Below, piece by piece: positions 15,438 to 23,205 of a DNA stretch of 36,020 nt (position 1 is its first letter; every line of letters starts with the position of its first letter). Source of the stretch: an uncultured Bacteroidaceae bacterium (lineage in GTDB: Bacteria > Bacteroidota > Bacteroidia > Bacteroidales > Bacteroidaceae); contig CAJOLC010000025.1 of the NCBI GenBank assembly GCA_905235305.1, forward strand, positions 1 to 36,020, read 5' to 3'. The translations under genes were made by a program, and so were the position numbers. Below the pieces are notes generated by a model. That model was not told the origin of the DNA. It searched no databases and saw only the letters and a program-made list of their open reading frames with translations.

Positions 15438-15669
15438 ACTTGTTTGCTTCGATGAATGCAATAGCATCGGCAACGGTAGAGATCTTCTCTGCCTTGTCGT
15501 CGGGAATAGTAATCTCGAATGCCTTCTCGAACTCCATAATCAGTTCTACGGTGTCCAGAGAGTCAGCACCAAGGTCGTTTGTGAATGATGCTTCGGGAGT
15601 AACGTCTGCTTCATCAACACCCAACTTGTCAACGATAATCTCTTTTACTTTTGCTTCAATTTCTGACAT
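15436..15669 (-). CDS. acpP: Acyl carrier protein
   Basis: The protein has 77 residues starting [18 protein letters not shown]. Ser37 in [10 protein letters not shown] is the site where the phosphopantetheine arm is attached. It is strongly acidic and helical, as expected. The ATG at 15669 is chosen over an in-frame start at 15687 because it gives the standard ACP N-terminus. The gene leads the probable operon acpP-fabF-rnc-GH3-lipoprotein-DUF3108. A leader of roughly 100 bases with a small hairpin precedes it. Confidence 0.97.
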   Translation of the reverse strand: MSEIEAKVKEIIVDKLGVDEADVTPEASFTNDLGADSLDTVELIMEFEKAFEITIPDDKAEKISTVADAIAFIEANK

Positions 15670-15721
15670 AACTTTGCTTATTAACAATTTAACATTCTTC
15701 TTTTTTCTGTTTTTCTCTCGT

Positions 15722-15745
15722 TTCCCGACATATTTGATGCGGGAA
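15722..15745 (-). other. Leader hairpin before acpP
   Basis: TTCCCG (15722-15727) and CGGGAA (15740-15745) give a 6-bp stem with a 12-base loop in the untranslated leader of acpP. It may stabilise the mRNA; no known regulatory RNA class is recognised. Confidence 0.35.
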
Positions 15746-15768
15746 TGCTTCTTTTATATTTGGCGGTG

Positions 15769-15799
15769 CAAAGTAAAGACATTTTGCGCAATTATGCAA
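15769..15799 (-). promoter_or_regulatory. Candidate acpP promoter (TTG -33, TTACTTTG -7)
   Basis: On the minus strand, TTACTTTG (15769-15776) differs from TAnnTTTG at one base and is preceded by TTG with a 20-base spacer. The leader would be about 95-100 bases. Confidence 0.45.
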
Positions 15800-16077
15800 C
15801 ATTTAGAGTCAAAAACATACTGAAATCTGCACATTTTAACTTTTATTGTGCACAAATGAGGCTTATGAACAATGACAAGAGACGCTTTTCTACATCTTAT
15901 ACACATTATATAATATTAATGGAAGATACACTTTGCGGGAGGGAAATAGGCATGGAAGGAGACAGACGCCATATAGGTGGTCGGCAAAGCCATCGTGCCA
16001 TGATTCTTCTCAAGGACATTCCCTTCGACTCATTCAATAGTTTTCGATTTGCGGATTGGAATTTTGAATTTATTAAT
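15800..16077. other. Divergent spacer between acpP and priA, no convincing gene
   Basis: About 280 bases hold the far upstream regions of both promoters. Short open frames exist on both strands but lack promoters, familiar motifs or plausible composition. The left part is A/T-rich (ACATTATATAATATTAATGG near 15901-15920). I see no RNA gene. Confidence 0.5.
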
Positions 16078-16108
16078 TTTGTACTTTGAATTAATCTTCG
16101 TACCTTTG
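16078..16108 (+). promoter_or_regulatory. Promoter of priA (TTTG -33, TACCTTTG -7)
   Basis: TTTG (16078-16081) and TACCTTTG (16101-16108) are 19 bases apart. The priA ATG begins only 8 bases after the box, so the leader would be about 3-6 bases. Confidence 0.7.
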
Positions 16109-16116
16109 CCCTCACC

Positions 16117-18567
16117 ATGTCACAATATGCCGACGTCATACTTCCTTTGCCTTTGCAAGGTGCCTTTACTTACGCTATGCCGCCAGAGATGGCTGCTCAA
16201 ACGCAAGTAGGTTGCAGAGTTATTGTGCCGTTCGGAAGCAGGAAGTTCTACACGGCCATTGTTGTTCGCCTTCATGACGAAGCGCCTCCCTACCCCACCA
16301 AGCCTGTTTCAGAAGTGCTCGATACTGCCCCTATCATCCTGCCCGAGCAATTTCGTTTGTGGAAATGGCTCGCAGACTACTATCTCTGTACGCTTGGCGA
16401 TGTCTTCAAAGCCGCATTGCCTTCGGGACTTAAACTGGAAAGTGAGAGCACGATAATACTGAACGAGGACTGGCAAGCCGAGTTGCCCTTGTCGCCGGAG
16501 AAAGTATGGAAAGAACTCTGCAAAAAGCCGGAACAAACCCTGCTGAGTTTGCAAAAGGCATCGGGAGTGAGAGGCATCCTACAAGCCGTGAAGGGCCTGC
16601 TCGATAAGGGAGTCGTGAGGATGAAGGAGGAAATCCGCCGCACATACAAAGCCAAGACGGTGGCACATGTTCGTCTGGCTGAAGCATACCACGACGAGAG
16701 TCGGCTGCACGAAGCACTCGACAGCCTGCACCGTTCCCCGCGGCAAGAGGCTCTGCTGAACACTTTCCTGGCCTTGACATTGCCCCAAGGCAGAAGCCCG
16801 GAAGGCCTTGAGAAGCAAAGACTGCTGCATGAATCGGACTGCTCGGATGCCATCCTGCGCGAACTCTGCCAGAAGGGTATCCTCGAGACCTATGCCAAAC
16901 CCGTAGAACGAACAAGGGCTTTGACCCAAGGGGAAGGCAGGGAGGGGACTCCTTTGCCTCTGACTCATGTTCAGCAGGAGGCAATGCGGAGCATCGTCGA
17001 GCAATGGAAGTCGCACAATGTCTGCCTGCTTCATGGCGTGACAAGCAGCGGCAAGACTGAAATCTACATTCAGCTCATACAGAAGACCATCGCAGAGGGG
17101 AAACAGGTACTGTTCATGCTTCCTGAGATCGTACTGACGGCTCAGCTGACGGACAGGCTTCGGCGTGTCTTCGGTCCACGGATGGGTGTCTATCATTCGC
17201 GCTATCCCGACAACGAAAGAGTAGAGCTTTACCGAAAGATGCTCAGCAGTGAGCCTTACGATCTCGTGGTTGGAGTGCGGAGCAGCCTCTTCCTTCCTTT
17301 CAAGAATCTTGGCCTGCTTATCATCGACGAGGAGCATGAAACGTCTTTCAAACAACAGGAGCCTGCCCCTCGCTACCATGCCCGCAACGCTGCCCTTGTG
17401 CTTGCGAAACAGACTGGAGCAAAGGCCTTGCTGGGTTCTGCCACGCCAAGTCTGGAATCGTACCACAATGCTCTGACCGGGAAATATGGCCTTGTCACCC
17501 TGAAGACGCGCTTTGCCGGACTGAGTCTGCCCGATATTGAGGTCGTCGACGTGCAGGAGATGCGACGCAAGAAACTGATGAGTGGCTTCTTCTCGCCGCA
17601 GTTGCTGAGTGGCATCCGCAAGGCTTTGGAGCAAAGGCAGCAGGTTATTCTCTTCCAGAATCGTAGGGGCTATGCTCCTGTCCTGGAGTGCAAGGTCTGC
17701 GGATGGACGCCTCGTTGCCAGAGCTGCGACGTCAGCCTGACCGTTCATCGCGGCTTCAGGCAAATGGTCTGCCATTATTGTGGCAAGACGTACGACATTC
17801 CGCAGATGTGCCCAAGCTGCGAGGGCACCGACCTCTCCAGCCGTGGCTATGGGACGGAACGCATCGAAGAGCGGCTGCAAGCCATCTTGCCGGAAGCACG
17901 CATTGCGCGGATGGACCTCGACACCACGAGGTCTCGGCAGAACTACGAACAGATCCTGCATGATTTCGAAGAGGGAAAGACGGACATCCTCATCGGTACG
18001 CAGATGGTGACAAAGGGTCTCGACTTCGACCGCGTGAGCCTGGTTGGCATCCTTTCTGCCGACACGATGCTTGCCCAACCCGACTTCCGTAGCCATGAAA
18101 GAGCTTTCCAACTAATGGAGCAGGTTGCCGGAAGAGCAGGGAGAAAAGGTTCCGTCGGCCATGTCATACTGCAAACCAGGGATGCGGAGAACGCCATCGT
18201 GCGGCAAGTGGTGAGCCACGACTATGAAGGCATGTATGCGGAGCAGGCCGAGGAGCGTGAGCTCTTCCGTTATCCGCCGTTCTGCCGCGTAGTCTTCATC
18301 TACATGAAGCATCGCGACGAAGCGGTTGTAGAGCGACTTGCGGCAGACTTCGCCACGCTGCTCAGGCAGACGTTCGGCTCGAGGATACTCGGTCCCGACG
18401 CACCGCCAGTAAGCCGCGTCCAGCAGATGCATATAAGGAAACTGATTCTCAAGATGGAATTGTCTGCCCCAATGTCAGCAGTCCGCCAGCGTCTTATTGC
18501 CCTGCAAGAGCAGGTCCTCCAGATGCCTGGCTATCGTTCGGCACAGATTTATTACGACGTCGACTGA
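16117..18567 (+). CDS. priA: Primosomal protein N' (replication restart helicase PriA)
   Basis: The protein has 816 residues. PriA recognises stalled forks, unwinds the lagging strand and starts reassembly of the replisome. The N-terminal fork-binding domain begins YADVILPLPLQGAFTYAMP and includes GCRVIVPFG. The helicase core has Walker A GVTSSGKT at 307-314 and DEEH at 404-407. Eight cysteines between about 525 and 570 (CKVCGW, CQSCD, CHYCGK, CPSCEG) bind the two zinc ions. The later motif GTQMVTKGLDFDRV and the QVAGRAGR box complete the helicase. The start is fixed by the conserved N-terminus even though it lies unusually close to the promoter. It is a single-gene unit. Confidence 0.96.
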   Translation: MSQYADVILPLPLQGAFTYAMPPEMAAQTQVGCRVIVPFGSRKFYTAIVVRLHDEAPPYPTKPVSEVLDTAPIILPEQFRLWKWLADYYLCTLGDVFKAALPSGLKLESESTIILNEDWQAELPLSPEKVWKELCKKPEQTLLSLQKASGVRGILQAVKGLLDKGVVRMKEEIRRTYKAKTVAHVRLAEAYHDESRLHEALDSLHRSPRQEALLNTFLALTLPQGRSPEGLEKQRLLHESDCSDAILRELCQKGILETYAKPVERTRALTQGEGREGTPLPLTHVQQEAMRSIVEQWKSHNVCLLHGVTSSGKTEIYIQLIQKTIAEGKQVLFMLPEIVLTAQLTDRLRRVFGPRMGVYHSRYPDNERVELYRKMLSSEPYDLVVGVRSSLFLPFKNLGLLIIDEEHETSFKQQEPAPRYHARNAALVLAKQTGAKALLGSATPSLESYHNALTGKYGLVTLKTRFAGLSLPDIEVVDVQEMRRKKLMSGFFSPQLLSGIRKALEQRQQVILFQNRRGYAPVLECKVCGWTPRCQSCDVSLTVHRGFRQMVCHYCGKTYDIPQMCPSCEGTDLSSRGYGTERIEERLQAILPEARIARMDLDTTRSRQNYEQILHDFEEGKTDILIGTQMVTKGLDFDRVSLVGILSADTMLAQPDFRSHERAFQLMEQVAGRAGRKGSVGHVILQTRDAENAIVRQVVSHDYEGMYAEQAEERELFRYPPFCRVVFIYMKHRDEAVVERLAADFATLLRQTFGSRILGPDAPPVSRVQQMHIRKLILKMELSAPMSAVRQRLIALQEQVLQMPGYRSAQIYYDVD

Positions 18568-18593
18568 CTTCGCCGAAGAATGCAATTGCCTGT

Positions 18594-18952
18594 TTTTGTA
18601 AAGATTTTTCGCTAAACGACCGTTTCTGACGGCGTTTTTCCGTTCGCGTGACACTTTTCTACCCCAAACGCAAAATAATGGCTTAAATCAAGTTGGCGCT
18701 GATATTCAGTATGTTACAAAATTGCGTTGGAGGTTGCATTGTCATGAAAGTATCATCGCGTCAGTATTTTCAGCAACACCAAGCGTATTTTGGAGCCAAA
18801 TTCAACGTAGTGCGACCACAAACTCAATAGGGAGCATTGGCAAAGATAACGTAATGGGTTTGTCAACTTAATATATTGCATTGAACAACGCGGCACGATT
18901 CGTGCCCTAAGGCAGCATATTGAGCCGCTCGTTTTTGTCAAGTTTTTTTCAC
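18594..18952 (-). repeat. Diverged ~359-bp intergenic element, copy 1 (minus orientation)
   Basis: The reverse complement of 18594-18952 aligns with 28066-28424 over 359 bases with no gaps, about 61% identical by hand count (218/359). Best-conserved blocks include the 5' end (GAAAAAAACTTGACAAAA against GAAAAATACTTTACAAAA), GTCGCACTACG, TAACNTAYTGANTATCA, AAAAACGCCGTC and the 3' end GAAAAATCTTTACAAAA. It fills most of the 520-base spacer between priA and ribE. Translation is broken by stops in at least one copy in every frame I checked. It may be an old repeat or a conserved non-coding RNA. Confidence 0.7.
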
Positions 18953-19013
18953 GATTCATGCAGACGAAGGACCAAACTCGGCGAACGATGATGGAGATTT
19001 CTACATTATATAT

Positions 19014-19044
19014 TTTGCGGTTTGGAATAAAATTTGTATTTTTG
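19014..19044 (+). promoter_or_regulatory. Promoter of the ribE operon (TTTG -33, TATTTTTG -7)
   Basis: TTTG (19014-19017) and TATTTTTG (19037-19044) are 19 bases apart, 46 bases before the ribE ATG. No FMN riboswitch is visible in the short leader. Confidence 0.6.
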
Positions 19045-19090
19045 TACCCGAATAATCTGATTAAGAATCCCTGATAAACCGTAACTTTAT

Positions 19091-19702
19091 ATGTTTTCCG
19101 GAATCATTGAAAGCACGGCGCGCGTCGTGGCCATTGAGCATGAACAGGGCAACGTACACCTGACCTTGACCTGTCCCTTCACAGAGGAACTCAGCATCGA
19201 CCAGAGTATTGCCCACAACGGCGCGTGCCTCACGGTGGTACGCATTGAAGGCGACCGCTACACCGTCACTGCCATGCGCGAGACATTGGAACGAAGCAAC
19301 CTGGGACTTCTCAAGGTTGGCGACGAGGTGAACGTGGAAAGATCGATGCCGATGAACGGACGCCTGGACGGCCACATCGTGCAGGGACACGTCGACCAGA
19401 CTGCCACTTGCATCGACGTGGAAGACCAGCAGGGCAGTCACCAGTATACGTTCCGCTACGAGAACTCTGAAGAGATGGTGCGCCACGGGTACTTCACCGT
19501 CGACAAAGGCAGCGTGACGGTCAACGGCGTGAGCCTTACGGTATGCCGACCGACGGACGACACCTTCCAGGTCTGCATCATTCCCTACACCTTCGACAAC
19601 ACCAATTTCCATGCCATCACACCCGGCTCCGTGGTCAACATCGAGTTTGACATCATCGGCAAATACATCGCGCGCATGAATACCTTACTACATAATTCAT
19701 AA
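19091..19702 (+). CDS. ribE: Riboflavin synthase, alpha chain
   Basis: The protein has 203 residues and starts MFSGIIE, the typical N-terminus. The enzyme joins two lumazine molecules to make riboflavin. Two similar lumazine-binding halves are visible: NGACLTVVRI with GHIVQGHVDQTAT, and VNGVSLTV with IPYTFDNTNF. Length fits the family (about 200). The next gene, an esterase, begins 53 bases later on the same strand without a promoter of its own, suggesting co-transcription. No other riboflavin gene is in the window. Confidence 0.95.
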   Translation: MFSGIIESTARVVAIEHEQGNVHLTLTCPFTEELSIDQSIAHNGACLTVVRIEGDRYTVTAMRETLERSNLGLLKVGDEVNVERSMPMNGRLDGHIVQGHVDQTATCIDVEDQQGSHQYTFRYENSEEMVRHGYFTVDKGSVTVNGVSLTVCRPTDDTFQVCIIPYTFDNTNFHAITPGSVVNIEFDIIGKYIARMNTLLHNS

Positions 19703-19755
19703 CCGACACACCTACTCCTGGCTTCAACACAAGCCATAAGCCAACAGACACAACC

Positions 19756-21492
19756 ATGAAGATGAAACGCCAATTACTCATTCTCCTCGCCATCCTGACG
19801 GCTGCCGGAATGCAAGCAGGGAAGCACATCAGCATCTGGCCCAAAGGTAAGATGCCCGACACACAGGCAGGGCAGATAGCAGCCATGACTGCCGAGACGA
19901 GTCTGAAAGACTTTAATCCCGACAAGGCAAGGATGCCTTACCTGGAATGGATGGACAAGCCCGTCAACCCCAACGGCGGTTGTATGATACTCATATCGGG
20001 CGGCGGATACGACGTCACCTGCGACAACGACCTCATAAAACTCTGGACGAAGCGGTTCACAGAACTCGGCTTCCAATGCGTCAACTTCGTCTATCGCACC
20101 CCACGCCCCCAAGGTCTGCCCATCTACAAGACAGCCTGGGAGGACGGACAACGCGCCGTCCGCATGGTCAGAAGCGAGGCGAAGAAGCGCGGCATCGACC
20201 CCGAGAAGATAGGAACCATCAGTATGTCGGCAGGCTCCCACCTTGCCCTGCTGCTCGCCACCAGTTCGCTGACGCCGGCCTACGCACGTATCGACGACCT
20301 CGACGACGTGCCCTGCCACATCAACTTCGCCATCGTCAACGCCCCCGCCTACGCCCTTACCGACAGCAAAGGCGGCACGCCGAACGTCAGGCTGGGCATC
20401 GGACCCGACGTAAAGCTCGACACTATCTTCCACTTCGACGCGAAGACCTGTCCCATGAGCCTGCACCATGGCGGCAACGACCCCTACAGCCCCAACGCCT
20501 CCACCATGGTCTTCCGCCAGCTCCGCAAGCGTAAGATCAATGCCGAACTGCACCTCTATCCGGGCAAGGGACACGGTGCCTTCGGCCTCGAACGCGGCGT
20601 CGAGTTCCTCAAGCAAATGGGTTTCCTCGGCATCATTTCGCCCGAAGAGGACATCATGAACCGCTTCCCCAGCGACAACGACCGTGCGAAGTACGTCAAG
20701 GAGGACATCTGGCCCGACGGAAAGATGCCCTATCCGCAGGCAAACCAATGCACGCCCTACATCGAATGGCACATACCCAACAACCTCAAGACCAAGGCCA
20801 TCCAGATCATCTATTCGGGGGGAAGCTACATGGGCAACGAGACAACCGGCTTCGAAGTAGTGCCTCCGCGCCGCTACCTCAACAGTCTCGGCATGGCGGT
20901 CGTCACCATGCGTTACCGCACCCCACGCCCCGCAGCCGAGACCGGCATGAAGAAGCACATCTCGGCATGGCAGGATCTGCAGCGAGCCATACGCATCGTC
21001 AGGAGCAAAGCCGCAGACTACGGGCTCGACGGCAATAACATCGGCATCATGGGAAGCAGTGCCGGAGGCCATCTCACCATTATGGGCGTCACCTCGTCGC
21101 AGCAGCAAGCATACCTTCCCATTGACGACCTCGACAAACTCCCCTGCAATGTGCAGTGGGGAATCGGCATCTATCCGGCCTACGCCCTTACCGACGGCGA
21201 CGAAGAAAACAATACTTCGAGCGGCACGGACGACAGCGCTGTGCTCGTCCCCGAATTCAACTTCGACCTGAAGACCGTGCCGATGCTCTTCTTGCATGGC
21301 GACGAAGACGGCTGGGCAGCTATGAATTCCGTCAAGACCTGGGAGAAGATGCGTGCCATGGGCTTGCAGTCTGAGCTCCATGTCCTTGCAAAGCGCGACC
21401 ACTGCTTCCATAGGATGGCATCGCCGGGCACTGGCAGCTACACCTATCTGGAACGCATCAGCGACTTCCTCAAAGAGATGAAGAAACTCTGA
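19756..21492 (+). CDS. Secreted tandem two-domain alpha/beta-hydrolase (esterase-like)
   Basis: The protein has 578 residues with a signal peptide (about 1-22). Two homologous hydrolase domains follow. Domain 1 (about 25-295) begins ISIWPKGKMPD; domain 2 (about 316-578) begins EDIWPDGKMPY. Each has an oxyanion-type SGG motif (SGGGYD at 81-86, SGGSYM at 354-359), a shared YRTPRP, a nucleophile elbow and the PAYALTD segment. Domain 2 has a canonical GSSAG elbow (Ser435) with likely Asp518 and His549. Domain 1 has SMSAG (Ser158), missing the first Gly, with likely Asp242 and His273. Acetyl-xylan or feruloyl esterases are the nearest guess; the substrate is not determined. It sits between ribE and folA, 22 bases before folA. 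Confidence 0.85.
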   Translation: MKMKRQLLILLAILTAAGMQAGKHISIWPKGKMPDTQAGQIAAMTAETSLKDFNPDKARMPYLEWMDKPVNPNGGCMILISGGGYDVTCDNDLIKLWTKRFTELGFQCVNFVYRTPRPQGLPIYKTAWEDGQRAVRMVRSEAKKRGIDPEKIGTISMSAGSHLALLLATSSLTPAYARIDDLDDVPCHINFAIVNAPAYALTDSKGGTPNVRLGIGPDVKLDTIFHFDAKTCPMSLHHGGNDPYSPNASTMVFRQLRKRKINAELHLYPGKGHGAFGLERGVEFLKQMGFLGIISPEEDIMNRFPSDNDRAKYVKEDIWPDGKMPYPQANQCTPYIEWHIPNNLKTKAIQIIYSGGSYMGNETTGFEVVPPRRYLNSLGMAVVTMRYRTPRPAAETGMKKHISAWQDLQRAIRIVRSKAADYGLDGNNIGIMGSSAGGHLTIMGVTSSQQQAYLPIDDLDKLPCNVQWGIGIYPAYALTDGDEENNTSSGTDDSAVLVPEFNFDLKTVPMLFLHGDEDGWAAMNSVKTWEKMRAMGLQSELHVLAKRDHCFHRMASPGTGSYTYLERISDFLKEMKKL

Positions 21493-21514
21493 ACCCATAA
21501 CGGAAGACGACGAA

Positions 21515-22000
21515 ATGATTAGCATCATCGCTGCCATCGCTGAGAACAATGCCATCGGCAACAACGGCAAACTCCTCTACTGGCTGCCCGCCGACCTGCG
21601 AAGATTCAAGGCCCTGACCACCGGGAACACTATTATCATGGGACGAAAGACGTTCGACAGCCTGCCGAAAGGCGCGCTTCCCAACCGCCGGAACATCGTC
21701 CTTTCCCGCAGCAAGACTGACTTCCCGGGCGCAGAAGCCTTTGCCTCTCTCACCGAGGCCCTCGCCGCTCTGCCCGCAGAAGAAGACATCTACATCATCG
21801 GCGGCGCAAGTGTCTATGCCGAGGCCTTGCCTCTTGCCGACCGCCTCTGCTTGACCGAAATCCACGACACCCCAAAGGAAGCCGACGCCTTCTTCCCCGA
21901 TTTCGACCGAGAGGAATGGGATGTCGCCTTCTCCGAAAGGCATGAGAAGGACGAAAAGCACGACCAAGACTTCGACTTTATAGACTATATAAGGAAATGA
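21515..22000 (+). CDS. folA: Dihydrofolate reductase
   Basis: The protein has 161 residues, a normal DHFR length. It reduces dihydrofolate to tetrahydrofolate with NADPH. Motifs: [32 protein letters not shown] with the active-site acid Asp in [19 protein letters not shown] for NADPH; and [14 protein letters not shown] with the conserved GG. The stop overlaps the thyA start by four bases (ATGA), so translation is coupled. This makes sense because thymidylate synthase produces the dihydrofolate that this enzyme recycles. Confidence 0.96.
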   Translation: MISIIAAIAENNAIGNNGKLLYWLPADLRRFKALTTGNTIIMGRKTFDSLPKGALPNRRNIVLSRSKTDFPGAEAFASLTEALAALPAEEDIYIIGGASVYAEALPLADRLCLTEIHDTPKEADAFFPDFDREEWDVAFSERHEKDEKHDQDFDFIDYIRK

Positions 22001-22794
22001 GACAATACTTAGACTTACTGCAACGCATCCTCGACGAAGGCACCAAGAAGGAAGACCGCACAGGTACAGGCACCATAAGCGTCTTCGGCCACCAGATGCG
22101 TTTCGACCTGAGCCAAGGGTTTCCCTTACTCACGACTAAGAAGGTTCACCTGAAAAGCATCATCTATGAGCTGCTATGGTTCCTCGAAGGCAACACAAAT
22201 GCCAAGTGGCTGCAAGAGCGAGGCGTGCGCATCTGGAACGAATGGGCAGACCCTGAGACAGGCGACCTTGGCCACATCTATGGCTACCAGTGGCGTTCCT
22301 GGCCTGATTATGATGGCGGCTTCATAGACCAGATACAGCAAGCCGTCGATACCATCAAGCATGACCCTAATTGTCGCCGCATCATTGTGTCGGCTTGGAA
22401 CGTGGCAGATATTAAGAACATGAACTTGCCGCCCTGTCACGCCTTTTTCCAGTTCTATGTGGCTGGCGGCAGGCTTTCGCTCCAGCTCTACCAGAGGAGT
22501 GCCGACTGCTTCCTGGGTGTGCCGTTCAACATCGCCTCATATGCCTTGCTATGCATGATGATGGCGCAGGTCTGCGACCTTGAGCCCGGCGAGTTCATTC
22601 ACACAACTGGCGATACGCACATCTACCTAAACCATCTTGACCAAGTGCATCTCCAGCTTTCCCGCGAGCCTCGCAGCCTGCCTAAGATGCGCATCAACCC
22701 AGAAGTTAAGGACATCTTCAAGTTCCAATACGAGGACTTCACGCTAGAGGACTATGACCCCTACCCTGCCATAAAGGGTGTTGTAAGCGTTTAA
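21997..22794 (+). CDS. thyA: Thymidylate synthase (ThyA type)
   Basis: The protein has 265 residues, the short E. coli-like form. It methylates dUMP to dTMP with methylene-tetrahydrofolate. Catalytic Cys147 lies in [12 protein letters not shown]. Other motifs are [72 protein letters not shown] and the phosphate-binding GDTHIYLNH. It overlaps folA by four bases and ends the ribE-led gene group, facing yccF convergently 22 bases away. Confidence 0.97.
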   Translation: MRQYLDLLQRILDEGTKKEDRTGTGTISVFGHQMRFDLSQGFPLLTTKKVHLKSIIYELLWFLEGNTNAKWLQERGVRIWNEWADPETGDLGHIYGYQWRSWPDYDGGFIDQIQQAVDTIKHDPNCRRIIVSAWNVADIKNMNLPPCHAFFQFYVAGGRLSLQLYQRSADCFLGVPFNIASYALLCMMMAQVCDLEPGEFIHTTGDTHIYLNHLDQVHLQLSREPRSLPKMRINPEVKDIFKFQYEDFTLEDYDPYPAIKGVVSV

Positions 22795-22816
22795 GAGAGA
22801 TTCTGGGGCTAACACC

Positions 22817-23185
22817 TTATACGACCTCTCTTCCGAAGGGAGAAAGAGCCAGTCCTGCAAGTCGGAAGTGCATCATGCCGAACGGGATGCCGATGATTGT
22901 TATGCAGAATAAGATGCCACAGAAGACGTGGCTGAGCCATATCCAAATGCCACCGATAAAGAACCACAGCACGTTCATGAAGAGATTCAAGCATCCGTGT
23001 TGCGGTTCTTTTTTTCTTACCCTCGAGCCAAACGGCCACAAGGCAAGCATGCCCAATTTAAATACCTGCAAACCGAAGGGAATGCCGATGATGGTTATTA
23101 TCAGCCCCACTCCAGCTATCAAATACTCGACGGCTATCGCCAATCCGCCGAAGACGACCCAAATGATGTTGCCTAGAAGTTTCAT
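22817..23185 (-). CDS. YccF-family (DUF307) inner-membrane protein
   Basis: The protein has 122 residues. It consists of two similar halves, each ending in ITIIGIPFG followed by a short LALxPFG stretch (LGMLALWPFGSRV, LAGLALSPFGREV); four hydrophobic segments are visible. The YccF family is widespread, small and without established function. The gene lies 20 bases after the GH59 gene and is probably the last gene of that minus-strand group. Confidence 0.88.
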   Translation of the reverse strand: MKLLGNIIWVVFGGLAIAVEYLIAGVGLIITIIGIPFGLQVFKLGMLALWPFGSRVRKKEPQHGCLNLFMNVLWFFIGGIWIWLSHVFCGILFCITIIGIPFGMMHFRLAGLALSPFGREVV

Positions 23186-23205
23186 ACCTTATGCATATCT
23201 CTTGT

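Noticed and set aside
15745-16089. 114-residue frame in the acpP-priA spacer
   Set aside because: It starts inside the acpP promoter region, has no family match and has spacer-like composition.
16579-18111. 510-residue antisense open frame under priA
   Set aside because: priA shows all helicase and zinc motifs on the other strand; the antisense frame shows none.
19045-19090. FMN riboswitch before ribE
   Set aside because: The leader is only about 45 bases and lacks the conserved FMN-aptamer segments.
19774-21570. 598-residue antisense open frame under the tandem esterase
   Set aside because: Shadow of strong codon bias on the plus strand, where the esterase motifs and operon context are clear.
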